This document shows positions 30,207 to 40,795 of a stretch of 64,000 bases of DNA, piece by piece. Both the position numbers and the translations under genes were made by a program. The DNA comes from Promethearchaeota archaeon (GTDB lineage: Archaea; Asgardarchaeota; Lokiarchaeia; Sigyniarchaeales; SOKP01). The stretch covers positions 62,001 to 126,000 of the forward strand of contig JAUVXW010000003.1 of assembly GCA_030603385.1 (NCBI GenBank), given 5' to 3'. The notes under the pieces were generated by a model. It ran no database searches. It was given only the letters and a program-made list of their open reading frames with translations, and was not told the origin of the DNA. How positions within the stretch are numbered: the first letter of the stretch is position 1; each line of letters opens with the position of its first letter.

Positions 30207-31874
30207 GTGATGATAATGACAAATGGTAAAAAAATTAAGGGTGGCGATGTTTTAGTTAAATGTCTTTTAGAAGAAGATGTTAAGTATATATTTGGGATAG
30301 TAGGTGGTCAACTTTTAACGATATATGATGCTGTTTACAGATGGGGCCGTGAAAAAGGAATTGATACCGTTATGTTTCGGCATGAACAAGCTGCAGCGCA
30401 CGCAGCCGATGCGTGGGCTAGAGTTACTAATACACCAGGAGTGTGCATGGGAACAGTTGGTCCTGGTACAACACACTTGCTTCCAGGTGTAGCGGCTGCG
30501 TGGAGTGATAATATTCCTGTAATTACAATAGTGGCGCAAATGCATAGTAGAGATATTGATAGATTCATGTATCAGTCAGGATTAGATCAAATAACAATGT
30601 ACAAACCCATAACCAAATACCAAAAAGCTGTCCACAAGATAGAAGAAATTCCTGATGCTGTCCGCAAATCTTTTCGAGAAGCTATGGGGGGACGTCCTAG
30701 ACCTGTTTTATTAGAATTGCAAGAAGATGCATTAATTGCAGAGATTGATGAAGATAAGGTCTCAATTCTTACCAAAAATCAATATCGGGCAATTGGAAAG
30801 CCTGCAGTTGATAATCAATTAATTAAAGATTCACTCAACCTGCTGTTAAACGCAAAGAATCCTCTAATTATCTCAGGTGGAGGAGTTGCTCGGGCTGAAG
30901 CATGGAATGAGTTACAAGAATTTGCAGAATACTTGCAAATCCCCGTTATAACTACTATAAGTGGTATTGGTACTCTCTCAAATCAATCAAAATGCCATTT
31001 AGGTTTATCGTTTATATCGCATATGTCAATGGGACGTGAAGCTGATGTAGTTTTAAGTCTTGGTTGTAAATTTTCTTTTATATTAGGACACGGTGCAGAG
31101 CCGGCATGGAAGGATTCCCAAACATTAATACAGGTTGATATTGATCCTAGCATGATTGGACGAAATAAACCAGTCACCTTAGGAATTGTGGCTGATTGCA
31201 AATCATTTTTAACTCAAATTCTTGAGGAAGTAAAGCATTCGAAGAGAATTGAGAAAAGAGAATGGTTAGAAAAACTCATTAAGTCCAAAAACCAATATGA
31301 TACAACAATGAAGAAAAGTGCTTCCAATGACAGTATACCAATCACCCCAGAAAGGATGGTAAAAGAAGTTTTGGAGTTTATTGATGAAGATGCAATATTA
31401 ATAATAGATGGTGGAAACATTGCAAGTAGTGCATTTAGACAAATTAATTCATACAAGGACAGGAAGCCATTATCGACACTTCAATCAACAGGTATGGGGC
31501 ACTTAGGAACTTCAGTACCATGGGGTATAGGCGCTAAGCTGGCAAAACCAGAAAAACAAGTAATATCGATTTCAGGGGATGGTAGTTTCATGATAAATAT
31601 ACAAGATTTACAAACGGCAGTAAGTTTAGGCTTTAATAACTTGATCTTTGTAGTAGCTAATAATAGTGCGTGGGGTATGATTAAGACAGGGCAACAACAT
31701 GCGTTTGGCAAGCGATATATTGACGTAGACCTCCCTGAGTTTGATTATGCTAAATGTGCTGAGGCATTTGGATGTTATGGTGAATCTGTATCTGATCCCA
31801 ATGAAATTAAAAATGCTCTTGAACGCGCTAAAAACTCAAACAAACCAGCAGTCATTGATGTAAAAACTAAATAA
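30207..31874 (+). CDS. TPP-dependent enzyme, acetolactate-synthase large-subunit-like, copy 1
   Basis: FRHEQAAAHAADAWAR...GTVGPGTTHLLPGV; C-terminal GDGSFMINIQDLQTAVSLGFNNLIFVVANNSAWG (GDG..NN). Confidence 0.88.
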   Translation: MMIMTNGKKIKGGDVLVKCLLEEDVKYIFGIVGGQLLTIYDAVYRWGREKGIDTVMFRHEQAAAHAADAWARVTNTPGVCMGTVGPGTTHLLPGVAAAWSDNIPVITIVAQMHSRDIDRFMYQSGLDQITMYKPITKYQKAVHKIEEIPDAVRKSFREAMGGRPRPVLLELQEDALIAEIDEDKVSILTKNQYRAIGKPAVDNQLIKDSLNLLLNAKNPLIISGGGVARAEAWNELQEFAEYLQIPVITTISGIGTLSNQSKCHLGLSFISHMSMGREADVVLSLGCKFSFILGHGAEPAWKDSQTLIQVDIDPSMIGRNKPVTLGIVADCKSFLTQILEEVKHSKRIEKREWLEKLIKSKNQYDTTMKKSASNDSIPITPERMVKEVLEFIDEDAILIIDGGNIASSAFRQINSYKDRKPLSTLQSTGMGHLGTSVPWGIGAKLAKPEKQVISISGDGSFMINIQDLQTAVSLGFNNLIFVVANNSAWGMIKTGQQHAFGKRYIDVDLPEFDYAKCAEAFGCYGESVSDPNEIKNALERAKNSNKPAVIDVKTK

Positions 31875-32136
31875 TAAACTTTTAGTCTAATGGCAAAGAT
31901 CTGGTCGCACTTACGATAATTTTGAAAAATGTCAGTTAGAATAAATAATGATTCTGAAGATCTTTTTTTTACTTCTATTTCTAATGAAATCTGTTAATAA
32001 ATAATTGGTATGATTCTACGATTTCATTCGATTCTGTAAAATCATAATTTTTTAATTATTTGTTGATTAGTTAATTATATAAATATTCAAGTCAAGATTA
32101 ATATCAAACTTATTATCCTTTTAAGATGTCAAAAGA

Positions 32137-33852
32137 ATGTCGAGTGGTAAAAAAATTAATGGTGGCGATGTTTTAATTAAATGCCTTTTAGAAGAAAATG
32201 TTAAATATATGTTTGGTATCCCTGGTGGGCAATTATTAAGTATGTATGATGCTGTTTATCGATGGGGTAGAGAAAAAGGTATCGATACTGTAATGTTTCG
32301 TCATGAACAGGCAGCTGCGCATGCAGCAGATGCTTGGGCAAGAATTACCAATACCCCAGGTGTTTGTTTTGGGACTGTTGGTCCTGGTGCGATGCATCTA
32401 GTTCCTGGTGTTGGGGCAGCATGGGCGGATAATATACCTGTTATAGCCATTGTACCTCAAGTTGATATTGCTTTACAGGATACTTTTACATTACAAGGGA
32501 ATCTTGATCAGGTAGCGTTATTTAAACCAATTACAAAATACCAAAAAAGTATAAGAGAATTAAAAAAAATTCCGGATGCAGTTCATAAAATATTTCGGGA
32601 GGCAACAGGAGGGCGACCTCAGCCTGTATTATTAGAAATTTTTCCAGATGCTTTGATTGAGCGTGTTAAGGAAGAAGATCTTCAAATTCTGTCAGCTAAA
32701 CAATATAGGGCGATTAATAAGCCAGCAATTTCTAAAGATATAATTAGCAAATCATTAGATTTATTATTAAGTGCGGAGAAACCTTTGATTGTATCTGGGG
32801 GAGGTGTCACACGATCAGGAGGATGGGATGAAGTACAGGAATTAGCAGAATATTTACAGATCCCTGTGATTACCACAGTTATGGGTACAGGGACGATGTC
32901 ATCGAGATCAAAATGTAATCTTGGAGTAGCAATGAATAATGCTATTTTTCAGGCAACTAGTCAGTCAGATATGGTTTTAGCTCTTGGTTGCAAATTTGGG
33001 TTTTCTATGGGGCATGGTAAATCACCTACTTGGAGTAAATCCCAAAAGATGATACAAGTTGATATTGACCCAACAATAATTGGTCGTGCTAAGCCAATTA
33101 CACTAGGTATTGAGGGGGATTGTAAAATATTTCTAAAACAAATTCTTGAGGAAGTTAAGAAAACTAAAGAAGTTGAAAAAAGAGAGTGGATGGAGACTTT
33201 AGCTGAAAGTAGGAAGAGTGTTATTGAATCAAAGATTAATGTAGCTTCAAATGATGAGATCCCAATAGATCCTCAAAGAATGATTAAAGATGTATTTCAA
33301 TTTATGGATGATGATGCTATATTAATTATCGATGGCGGAAATATTGCATTTTATGCTTTAGAGCAAATTGATTACTATAAACCCAGGAAACCTCTCTCAA
33401 CTCTTCAGGCAATCGGAATGGGACATCTTGGGGTATCTGTACCATATGGAATTGCCGCAAAATTAGCAAAACCAGACAAACAGGTAATTTCAATTTCTGG
33501 TGATGGGGCTTTTATGATAAATATCAATGATCTAGAAACTGCTGTAAGGCTTGGTTTGAAAAATTTAATTTATGTTATTGGGAATAACAGTGCATGGGGG
33601 ATGATTAAAGTTGGGCAAGAATTTGGGTATCAAAAGCGTTATATAGATGTAGATTTTCCAGATTTTGATTTTGCCAGATGTGCTGAGGGATTTGGATGTT
33701 ATGGGGAAGTAATAACTGATCCAAATGAAATCACCCCTGCTCTTAATAGAGCTAAAAACTCAGGTAAACCAGCAGTATTAGATGTTAAAATCAAATACGC
33801 CACCCCTGATGTTCTTATGTTATTGTTTTCATTGGGAGTATATTTTAGGTAA
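32137..33852 (+). CDS. TPP-dependent enzyme, acetolactate-synthase large-subunit-like, copy 2
   Basis: Paralogue of copy 1: GGQLLSMYDAVYRWGREKGIDTVMFRHEQAAAHAADAWAR; SISGDGAFMININDLETAVRLGLKNLIYVIGNNSAWG. Confidence 0.88.
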   Translation: MSSGKKINGGDVLIKCLLEENVKYMFGIPGGQLLSMYDAVYRWGREKGIDTVMFRHEQAAAHAADAWARITNTPGVCFGTVGPGAMHLVPGVGAAWADNIPVIAIVPQVDIALQDTFTLQGNLDQVALFKPITKYQKSIRELKKIPDAVHKIFREATGGRPQPVLLEIFPDALIERVKEEDLQILSAKQYRAINKPAISKDIISKSLDLLLSAEKPLIVSGGGVTRSGGWDEVQELAEYLQIPVITTVMGTGTMSSRSKCNLGVAMNNAIFQATSQSDMVLALGCKFGFSMGHGKSPTWSKSQKMIQVDIDPTIIGRAKPITLGIEGDCKIFLKQILEEVKKTKEVEKREWMETLAESRKSVIESKINVASNDEIPIDPQRMIKDVFQFMDDDAILIIDGGNIAFYALEQIDYYKPRKPLSTLQAIGMGHLGVSVPYGIAAKLAKPDKQVISISGDGAFMININDLETAVRLGLKNLIYVIGNNSAWGMIKVGQEFGYQKRYIDVDFPDFDFARCAEGFGCYGEVITDPNEITPALNRAKNSGKPAVLDVKIKYATPDVLMLLFSLGVYFR

Positions 33853-33910
33853 ATATTTAAAAAACAAAAAATAAAAGAAATACCAATTTTTATATAAATT
33901 TTTACATTAG

Positions 33911-35632
33911 GTGAAAAATTTGGCAGAAGAAAAGAAAATGATGAATGGTGGAGATGTTTTAGTGAAATGTCTCCTCCAAGAAAATGTGAAATATATGTTT
34001 GGAATCCCTGGTGGACAACTCCTTACTATGTATGATGCTATTTATCGATGGGGAAAAGAACAAGGTATAAGCACTATTTTATTCAGACATGAACAAGCAG
34101 CTGCTCATGCTGCTGATGCTTGGGCAAGACTAACTAATACTCCTGGAGTTTGCTTTGGAACAGTTGGTCCAGGAGCAACTCATCTTATTCCGGGAGTTGG
34201 GGCGGCGTGGGGTGATAGTATACCTGTTATTGCAATAGTACCACAGGTGAATAGTAGATTTGAAGATCACCAAACTCTACAAGGAAATCTTGATCAAATA
34301 ACGCTGTTCAAACCTATTACAAAATATCAAAAAAGCATTCGTAAAATTGAAGAGATACCTGATGCAGTTCGGAAAGTGTTTCGGGAAGCAACAAGTGGGC
34401 GTCCTAGACCCGTATTTTTAGAAATTTTTGAAGATGCATTTCTCGAAGAAATCGAAGAAAATAAGCTGTCAATATTATCTTCTGATAGATATAGGGCTAT
34501 TGGAAAACCCGCTGTTAACGATGAATTAATAAAAGAATCCCTAGATCTTTTACTAAATGCTGAAAAACCAATAATAATATCTGGTGGAGGAGTCTCAAGA
34601 GCAGGAGCTTGGAAGGAACTAGAAGAGTTTGCTGAGTATTTACAAATCCCGGTTATTACTTCCATCATGGGGATTGGTACGATTTCAAATAAATCTAAGT
34701 GTTTAGTTGGGGCTTCATTGGGAGGTCCTGCTGTTTCAGTAACGATAGAAGCAGACGTGATTTTAGCACTAGGCGTAAGATTTTCACATATATTAGGACA
34801 TGGTGAAGAACCATTTTGGAAAGACTCACAAAAGTTGATACAAGTCGATATTGACCCTACTAACATTGGAAGGGCGAAACCGATAACATTAGGTATTGTT
34901 GCTGATTGCAACATGTTTTTGAAGCAAATCCTTGAAGATGTAAAGAAGACCAAGAAGATTGAAAAAAGAGAGTGGTTGGAAAATGTTTTTGATGGTAGAC
35001 AAAAGGCGATTGAGGCTAATAACAAAAAAGCTTCAAGAGATAAAATTCCAATCATCCCCCAAAGATTAATCAAAGATGTCCTTGAATATATAGATGAGGA
35101 TGGAATATTAATAATTGATGCGGGAGATCTTACATGTTATGCTATGGAACAGATCGATTTTCATAAACCATTAGGACCTCTTTCAGTTCTTAATTCTGTA
35201 GGTATGGGGCATCTTGGAACATCTGTTCCCTATGGAATTGGAGCTAAATTAGCTAAACCCGATAAACAAGTTATTTCTTTATCTGGTGATGGCAGCTTTA
35301 TGATCAATATCCAAGATCTTGAGACTGCTGTGAGGTTAAATCTTAAAAATCTAATATATGTGATTGCTAACAATAGTGCGTGGGGGATGATTAAGTCAGG
35401 TCAAAAATTAGCGATGGGTAAACGTTATATAGATACAGATTTGCCAGAGTTTAATTATGCTGCTTGTGCTGAAGGATTTGGTTGTTATGGTGAAGTTGTC
35501 ACTGATCCTAATGAAATTAAACCTGCACTCGAACGAGCTAAAAATTCAAACAAACCCGCAGTAATAGATGTGAAAATAAAATATGATACTCCTGATGGCA
35601 CAAAATTACTGCTATCTATGGGTGTTCTATAA
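33911..35632 (+). CDS. TPP-dependent enzyme, acetolactate-synthase large-subunit-like, copy 3
   Basis: Paralogue of copies 1 and 2: GGQLLTMYDAIYRWGKEQGISTILFRHEQAAAHAADAWAR; SLSGDGSFMINIQDLETAVRLNLKNLIYVIANNSAWG. Confidence 0.88.
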   Translation: MKNLAEEKKMMNGGDVLVKCLLQENVKYMFGIPGGQLLTMYDAIYRWGKEQGISTILFRHEQAAAHAADAWARLTNTPGVCFGTVGPGATHLIPGVGAAWGDSIPVIAIVPQVNSRFEDHQTLQGNLDQITLFKPITKYQKSIRKIEEIPDAVRKVFREATSGRPRPVFLEIFEDAFLEEIEENKLSILSSDRYRAIGKPAVNDELIKESLDLLLNAEKPIIISGGGVSRAGAWKELEEFAEYLQIPVITSIMGIGTISNKSKCLVGASLGGPAVSVTIEADVILALGVRFSHILGHGEEPFWKDSQKLIQVDIDPTNIGRAKPITLGIVADCNMFLKQILEDVKKTKKIEKREWLENVFDGRQKAIEANNKKASRDKIPIIPQRLIKDVLEYIDEDGILIIDAGDLTCYAMEQIDFHKPLGPLSVLNSVGMGHLGTSVPYGIGAKLAKPDKQVISLSGDGSFMINIQDLETAVRLNLKNLIYVIANNSAWGMIKSGQKLAMGKRYIDTDLPEFNYAACAEGFGCYGEVVTDPNEIKPALERAKNSNKPAVIDVKIKYDTPDGTKLLLSMGVL

Positions 35633-35690
35633 TTTTTCTTATTTTTTTTATTTCTTTTTAACTAAAATTATAAATGTATGTGTTATACTA

Positions 35691-36709
35691 TGAAAGGAGT
35701 AATTTTTGAAGGGAAACATAAGATTTCAATTAAAGATGATTTAATAAAACCAGAAATAAATCCGGATGAAGTCTTAATTAAGGTGAAGAAAGTAGGTATT
35801 TGCGGGACAGGAGTTGGCTCTTATGAGAGTGGAGGGCCATATATCCCTGGTAACATTGTTGGTCATGAATTTTCTGGAGAAATCATCGAGATTGGGGAGA
35901 AAGTTAAGAAATTAAAGATTGGGAATAGAATAACTGTAAATCCTCAAATTCCTTGCCATGAATGTTATTATTGTATTCATGATCAAGAAAACAAGTGTAA
36001 GCTACAAAATTATGCACTTGGTACAACAGAACATGGTGCTATGAGAGACTATATTAACGTTAAAGCAGAAAGAGTTCATATTTTGCCCGATAATGTTTCT
36101 TATGAAAATGGAGCCATTGTAGAACCATTATCGATCGCAATAAACGCAGTTCAAGAATCTGATTTTAAAATTGGTGATAAAGCAGCAATTATTGGCGCAG
36201 GTCCAATCGGATTAATGGTGATTCAAGTATTACGAGTTTCTGGAGCTCAAAAAATATTTGTACTGGAACCTGTGGAATCAAAGCAAAAAAAAGCACTTGA
36301 TCTAGGCGCCGATAGAGTTTTTAATCCTAATGCTTGGAATAAAATTGTAAGATTAGCTGACAAAATAGGACCTGATCATGTATATGATTGTGTGGGATTA
36401 TCATCTACTGTAAGTACTTCTCTATCTCTCATTAAGAAAGGAGGCTGTATTACTGTAATAGGAATGCATGATAGTACATATGAATTAAAAAACGCTGGGT
36501 TACTAACAATAAATAGCATTACAATGAAAGGAGTTTATGGCTACAAACAAGAGACTTTTAGAACAGCTATAAGCTTGTTAGAACAAGGAAAAGTAAGTGG
36601 TGAGTTAATTATTACAAACCGAATAAAAATAGAAGAAGTCCCCCAAATGTTTGAAAAATTAGCAAATCCTCCTCATGATGAATTAAAAGTTATGGTTGAT
36701 TTTGAATAA
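35691..36709 (+). CDS. Zinc-dependent MDR alcohol dehydrogenase
   Basis: GICGTGVGSYESGGPYIPGNIVGHEFSGEIIEIGEKVKKLKIGNRITVNPQIPCHECYYCIHDQENKC; Rossmann AAIIGAGPIGLMVIQ; ATG at 35691. Confidence 0.9.
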
Positions 36710-36826
36710 AATAAAAATAGCATTTTTCCACTTTTTCTTCCATATTTTTTCATAAAAATATTTTAAGAATTTCGACTAATACTAATTATAATTTAAATTT
36801 TATAACTACTATAGGAAGTTGGATCA

Positions 36827-38107
36827 ATGTTAAATAAGAAAGGAGAAGTCCAATGTATTAATGATGAAATACTTGAAAAGATGAGTTTGAAACATCGCTA
36901 TAATTTCTTAAATAACAATTTAATGAGCATTTTAAAACCCGATGACTTTAATTTCTTAAAACAAGCTCAAAAGTTTTTTCTTAGATTTGAAAAAAAAAAT
37001 AATATCACCCATAATGAAGATTTCTATGATTGGATTCCTGAAATTGGAAAGGAAGGTTTAGTCACCAGAATAAATAGTTTTAAAGAATTAGGGTTAAATT
37101 ATGAACCATATGGAATGACAGCCGAATTCATGAGGTGTTTAGCTATTGATTTTTTTGATCCTCAATTAGCTATGGGAGTCGGGGCGAATGTTTTATGTGT
37201 AAATCCTCTAATGTCTCATCATGAAGATGTGGATGAACGTTTGAAAGCACTTAAAGAATTGGTTACAGGAGAAAAGATTGGATGTATATGTATTACTGAA
37301 CCAGAAAGAGGTTCTGATGCGTTACATATGTTAACAACTTGTGAAGAAAATAAGGATGGCAGCTATACTATAAATGGTGAAAAAATTTATCAAACTAATG
37401 GAGCTAAAGCAGATTTAGCCGTAGTATATGCTGTTGCAGAGGAAAATAACGGAAATACAATGGCCCAATTTTTAGTAGATACATCATGGGAAGGATGGAA
37501 TGTTGAAAGGTTGAATATCCCTTGGACGCCAAGAGTATCTATCGGGAAGGAAACTTTTACAAATTTAAGAGTTCCTGCAGAATATGTTTTAGCCAAGCCA
37601 GGTATGGGTAGGGAACACCTTTTTGAAGGATTAAATTTGGAGCGGTTAGGTATCGTACTACTTAACGTATCAGAAGCGTGGAATGCAATTTCTCATGCCA
37701 CAATATATGCGAATATGAGAAAACAGTTTGATCAAGAGATATTAAAATATCAGGGAGTTGGGTTTCCCTTAGCAGATATGTGGGCAAAAACTATGAGTCT
37801 TACTTTAGCAGCATTACATATCTGTCAAATCATTGATGAAAAAATAGAGCAATTTGGCACTCTTCCGCAGAATTTTAATTTAACTCTTGTTGTAACTGCT
37901 TCGCAATTAAAATCTCAAAGTGCTAAATTAACTGAAAGAGTTTGTTTTGGGTGCGCTGATCTAATGGGAGGTGCTGGTTTGTGTGACAATACTTTAATGA
38001 GTGATTTATTAGGAATATCAAGAATTCATCAAGTTGGAGGAGGAACATCTCAAATTCAGAAGTATATTATGTCTTTGGCTCTAAGACAGCTTTTTAAGCT
38101 TCTATAA
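36827..38107 (+). CDS. Acyl-CoA dehydrogenase family protein
   Basis: GCICITEPERGSDALHMLTTCEENKDGSYTINGEKIYQTNGAKADLAVVYA...GISRIHQVGGGTSQIQKYIM. Confidence 0.9.
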   Translation: MLNKKGEVQCINDEILEKMSLKHRYNFLNNNLMSILKPDDFNFLKQAQKFFLRFEKKNNITHNEDFYDWIPEIGKEGLVTRINSFKELGLNYEPYGMTAEFMRCLAIDFFDPQLAMGVGANVLCVNPLMSHHEDVDERLKALKELVTGEKIGCICITEPERGSDALHMLTTCEENKDGSYTINGEKIYQTNGAKADLAVVYAVAEENNGNTMAQFLVDTSWEGWNVERLNIPWTPRVSIGKETFTNLRVPAEYVLAKPGMGREHLFEGLNLERLGIVLLNVSEAWNAISHATIYANMRKQFDQEILKYQGVGFPLADMWAKTMSLTLAALHICQIIDEKIEQFGTLPQNFNLTLVVTASQLKSQSAKLTERVCFGCADLMGGAGLCDNTLMSDLLGISRIHQVGGGTSQIQKYIMSLALRQLFKLL

Positions 38108-38141
38108 TAAACTTCAATAAAGTTATTAAGAGTAGAATAAA

Positions 38142-38963
38142 ATGAAAATAGAAGATTTAAGTGAAGTAATTTATGAAAAAGAAGAAAATGGAATTTGTAC
38201 GCTTACATTCAATATCCCAAAGAGGAGAAATGCTTTATCCTATGTCACATTCTTAGAGATTTGGACTGTTCTTGATGATATGGAAAAAGATAAGAATGCT
38301 AAAATACTCGTAATTACTGGTTGTAAGGAAGCTAATGCTTTTTCTTCGGGAGGTTATTTTAATATGAAATATGTTACATCTATTTCTCCAGAAATTATGA
38401 AGGAAATCGATCTAATGGATATAGCTCAGAAGAGATTATGTATGAAATTTTGGAGTTTTAATAAACCAGTTATTGCTGCTATTAATGGATTAGCTGTAGG
38501 TATAGGAATTACATTGCCTCTAGTTGGGGCTGATTTGATTTACATGTCAGAAGATGCATGGTTAGGGTTTTATTTTGTAAAACGAGCAGTAATTCCAGAA
38601 TTTAGCTCATCTTTTATCCTTCCTTTTTTAGTTGGTTTTCAAAAAGCAAAAGAAATTATATTTTTTGGTGATAAAATTACTGCTCGTGAAGCAGAAAACC
38701 TTGGATTAGTTAATAAAATATTAGCTCCTAATGATTTAATGCCTTATGCAAGAGAACAAGCCTTACGTTTAATTCCTCCCAAAGCTCCTTCACTTGCTCT
38801 CAATCGAATGAAAAGGGTAATGCATGATTATTTTAAAGATATTTTGTCAAAAACATTGGATTTAGAAAATGAAGCACTTAGGGAATCAATGAAAACTAGT
38901 GATTTTAGAGCAGCGACAAAATCATTAACTACAAAAGAAGATCCTGAATTTAAAGGAAAGTGA
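38142..38963 (+). CDS. Enoyl-CoA hydratase/isomerase (crotonase) family protein
   Basis: FNIPKRRNALSYVTFLEIW...NAFSSGGYFNMKYV...FNKPVIAAINGLAVGIGITLPLVGADLIYMSEDAWLGF. Confidence 0.88.
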   Translation: MKIEDLSEVIYEKEENGICTLTFNIPKRRNALSYVTFLEIWTVLDDMEKDKNAKILVITGCKEANAFSSGGYFNMKYVTSISPEIMKEIDLMDIAQKRLCMKFWSFNKPVIAAINGLAVGIGITLPLVGADLIYMSEDAWLGFYFVKRAVIPEFSSSFILPFLVGFQKAKEIIFFGDKITAREAENLGLVNKILAPNDLMPYAREQALRLIPPKAPSLALNRMKRVMHDYFKDILSKTLDLENEALRESMKTSDFRAATKSLTTKEDPEFKGK

Positions 38964-39097
38964 ATAAAGTTATTATTTTAAAATTAATAGTATAGTTTTT
39001 TTTTTCATCGAAACTCTTATTAAATGTGCGGGATATTTAATATTTTTATTTTGAAGGATTTATAAAAAAAGTTTTTTACAAAGAGAAAGTCGATATT

Positions 39098-40780
39098 ATG
39101 AATACGAAGTGTAAATTTGTATTTGTTACGGGAGGTGTTATGTCTGGAATTGGAAAAGGCGTCGCTACTGCCAGTATTGGGAAAGTTCTTCAATTTCGGG
39201 GTTTTAAAATATCCGTGGTTAAAATCGATCCTTATCTAAATGTGGATCCCGGAACATTAAATCCCATAGAGCATGGAGAATGCTTTATTACAGAAGATGT
39301 ATGGGAATTTGAGCCCGTTTACGAATCTGATGAAAGATCATACCGAATCTCAGAAATCGATCAAGATTTCGGTACGTATTCCAGAATACTGGGTATTGAG
39401 ATGCACCCTTCTCATAACATAACATCAGGGCAAATATATCTTTCTACAATCCTTAGTGAAAGAAAGGGAAGATTTTTAGGAAAAACAGTTCAGATAATTC
39501 CACATGTTACTGACATAATTAAAGAAAGGTTAATGGAAATTGCTGAAAAGGAAGTCTTAGATGTGTTATTAATTGAATGTGGTGGAACTGTAGGGGATTT
39601 AGAGTCAAGTATCTTTTTAGAGGCATTCAGGCAAATAAAATTAGAATCACCTAAACGAACTGCTTTTATTCATGTGACCTTAGTACCATATTCTCGGGCA
39701 GTAGGGCAACAGAAGTCCAAACCAACTCAACATTCTGTTAAGATGCTTCAAAGTATTGGATTACAACCTGATATAATAATAGGGAGAAGTGAAAAACCCT
39801 TAGATATGGCGGTAAAACGAAAAATCTCACTCTATACTAATGTACCTGAAAATGCCGTAATTTCAAATCCAGACTTAGAGGTTATATATGAATTACCTTT
39901 ACTTTTTGAGGAGCAGGGGTTAGGAGACCTAATATGTGAGCTTATAGACCTCAAGGCAAAATTAGTATCTTATAATGAAGTTACCAATTACTCTGAATGG
40001 TTAAAAATGGTTGAATTATTCAAGAAACCTAAAGACACTATAAAAATAGCTATGCCTGGCAAATATTTTAATATTTCAGATTCCTATATCTCTATTAATG
40101 TTGCTTTAGAAGATGCTGCCGCCCATCATGGATACAAAACAGAATTAAAAATGATAGATATTGATGAAAATACGAATATTCAGGAAGAACTAAATGATTG
40201 TGATGGTGTCTTACTAACACCTGGATTTGGTGAAAGAGCTGTAGAAGGAATGATTACATCTGCAGAATATGTAATGGAAAACAAACTGCCCTTTCTTGGT
40301 GTATGTTTCGGGGCTCAACTGTTTTTTATAGCATTTTGTAGGAAATATTTAGGTTTAAAAGGAGCCAATTCGACAGAAATTGATCCAAACACTCAATATC
40401 CCGTGATAGATCTCTTAGAGAGTCAAAAAAGCGTTACTGAGAAAGGAGGAACTATGAGATTAGGTGCTCAAAAAATTTTAGTTGAAAAAGGAACAAAATT
40501 ATTTGAAGCATACAAACAAAATGAGATTTTTGAAAGATTTAGGCACAGATTTCATATTCAAGAACAATTTATCACTGATGAAGCTAAAAATAAAGGTATG
40601 GTTATTTCTAGTCGAGATGAAACAGGTAAGATTATAAACAGTATTGAACTAAAAAGAAAGGATCATTGGATGGTTGGTGTTCAATTTCATCCTGAATTCA
40701 AATCAAGACCATATAAACCATCTCCAATGTATTTCGATTTCTTAAAAGAGTGTATAAAGTATAAAAAGTCGAAAAAATGA
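39098..40780 (+). CDS. pyrG: CTP synthase
   Basis: KFVFVTGGVMSGIGKGVATASIGKVLQFRGFKISVVKIDPYLNVDPGTLNPIEHGECFITEDVWEFE; GATase PFLGVCFGAQL. Confidence 0.97.
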   Translation: MNTKCKFVFVTGGVMSGIGKGVATASIGKVLQFRGFKISVVKIDPYLNVDPGTLNPIEHGECFITEDVWEFEPVYESDERSYRISEIDQDFGTYSRILGIEMHPSHNITSGQIYLSTILSERKGRFLGKTVQIIPHVTDIIKERLMEIAEKEVLDVLLIECGGTVGDLESSIFLEAFRQIKLESPKRTAFIHVTLVPYSRAVGQQKSKPTQHSVKMLQSIGLQPDIIIGRSEKPLDMAVKRKISLYTNVPENAVISNPDLEVIYELPLLFEEQGLGDLICELIDLKAKLVSYNEVTNYSEWLKMVELFKKPKDTIKIAMPGKYFNISDSYISINVALEDAAAHHGYKTELKMIDIDENTNIQEELNDCDGVLLTPGFGERAVEGMITSAEYVMENKLPFLGVCFGAQLFFIAFCRKYLGLKGANSTEIDPNTQYPVIDLLESQKSVTEKGGTMRLGAQKILVEKGTKLFEAYKQNEIFERFRHRFHIQEQFITDEAKNKGMVISSRDETGKIINSIELKRKDHWMVGVQFHPEFKSRPYKPSPMYFDFLKECIKYKKSKK

Positions 40781-40795
40781 TGAATCGTTTCTTTT

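Noticed and set aside
34327-35073. 248-aa minus-strand ORF inside TPP enzyme copy 3
   Set aside because: Fully antisense to a well-supported gene; a shadow ORF from low stop density on the opposite strand.
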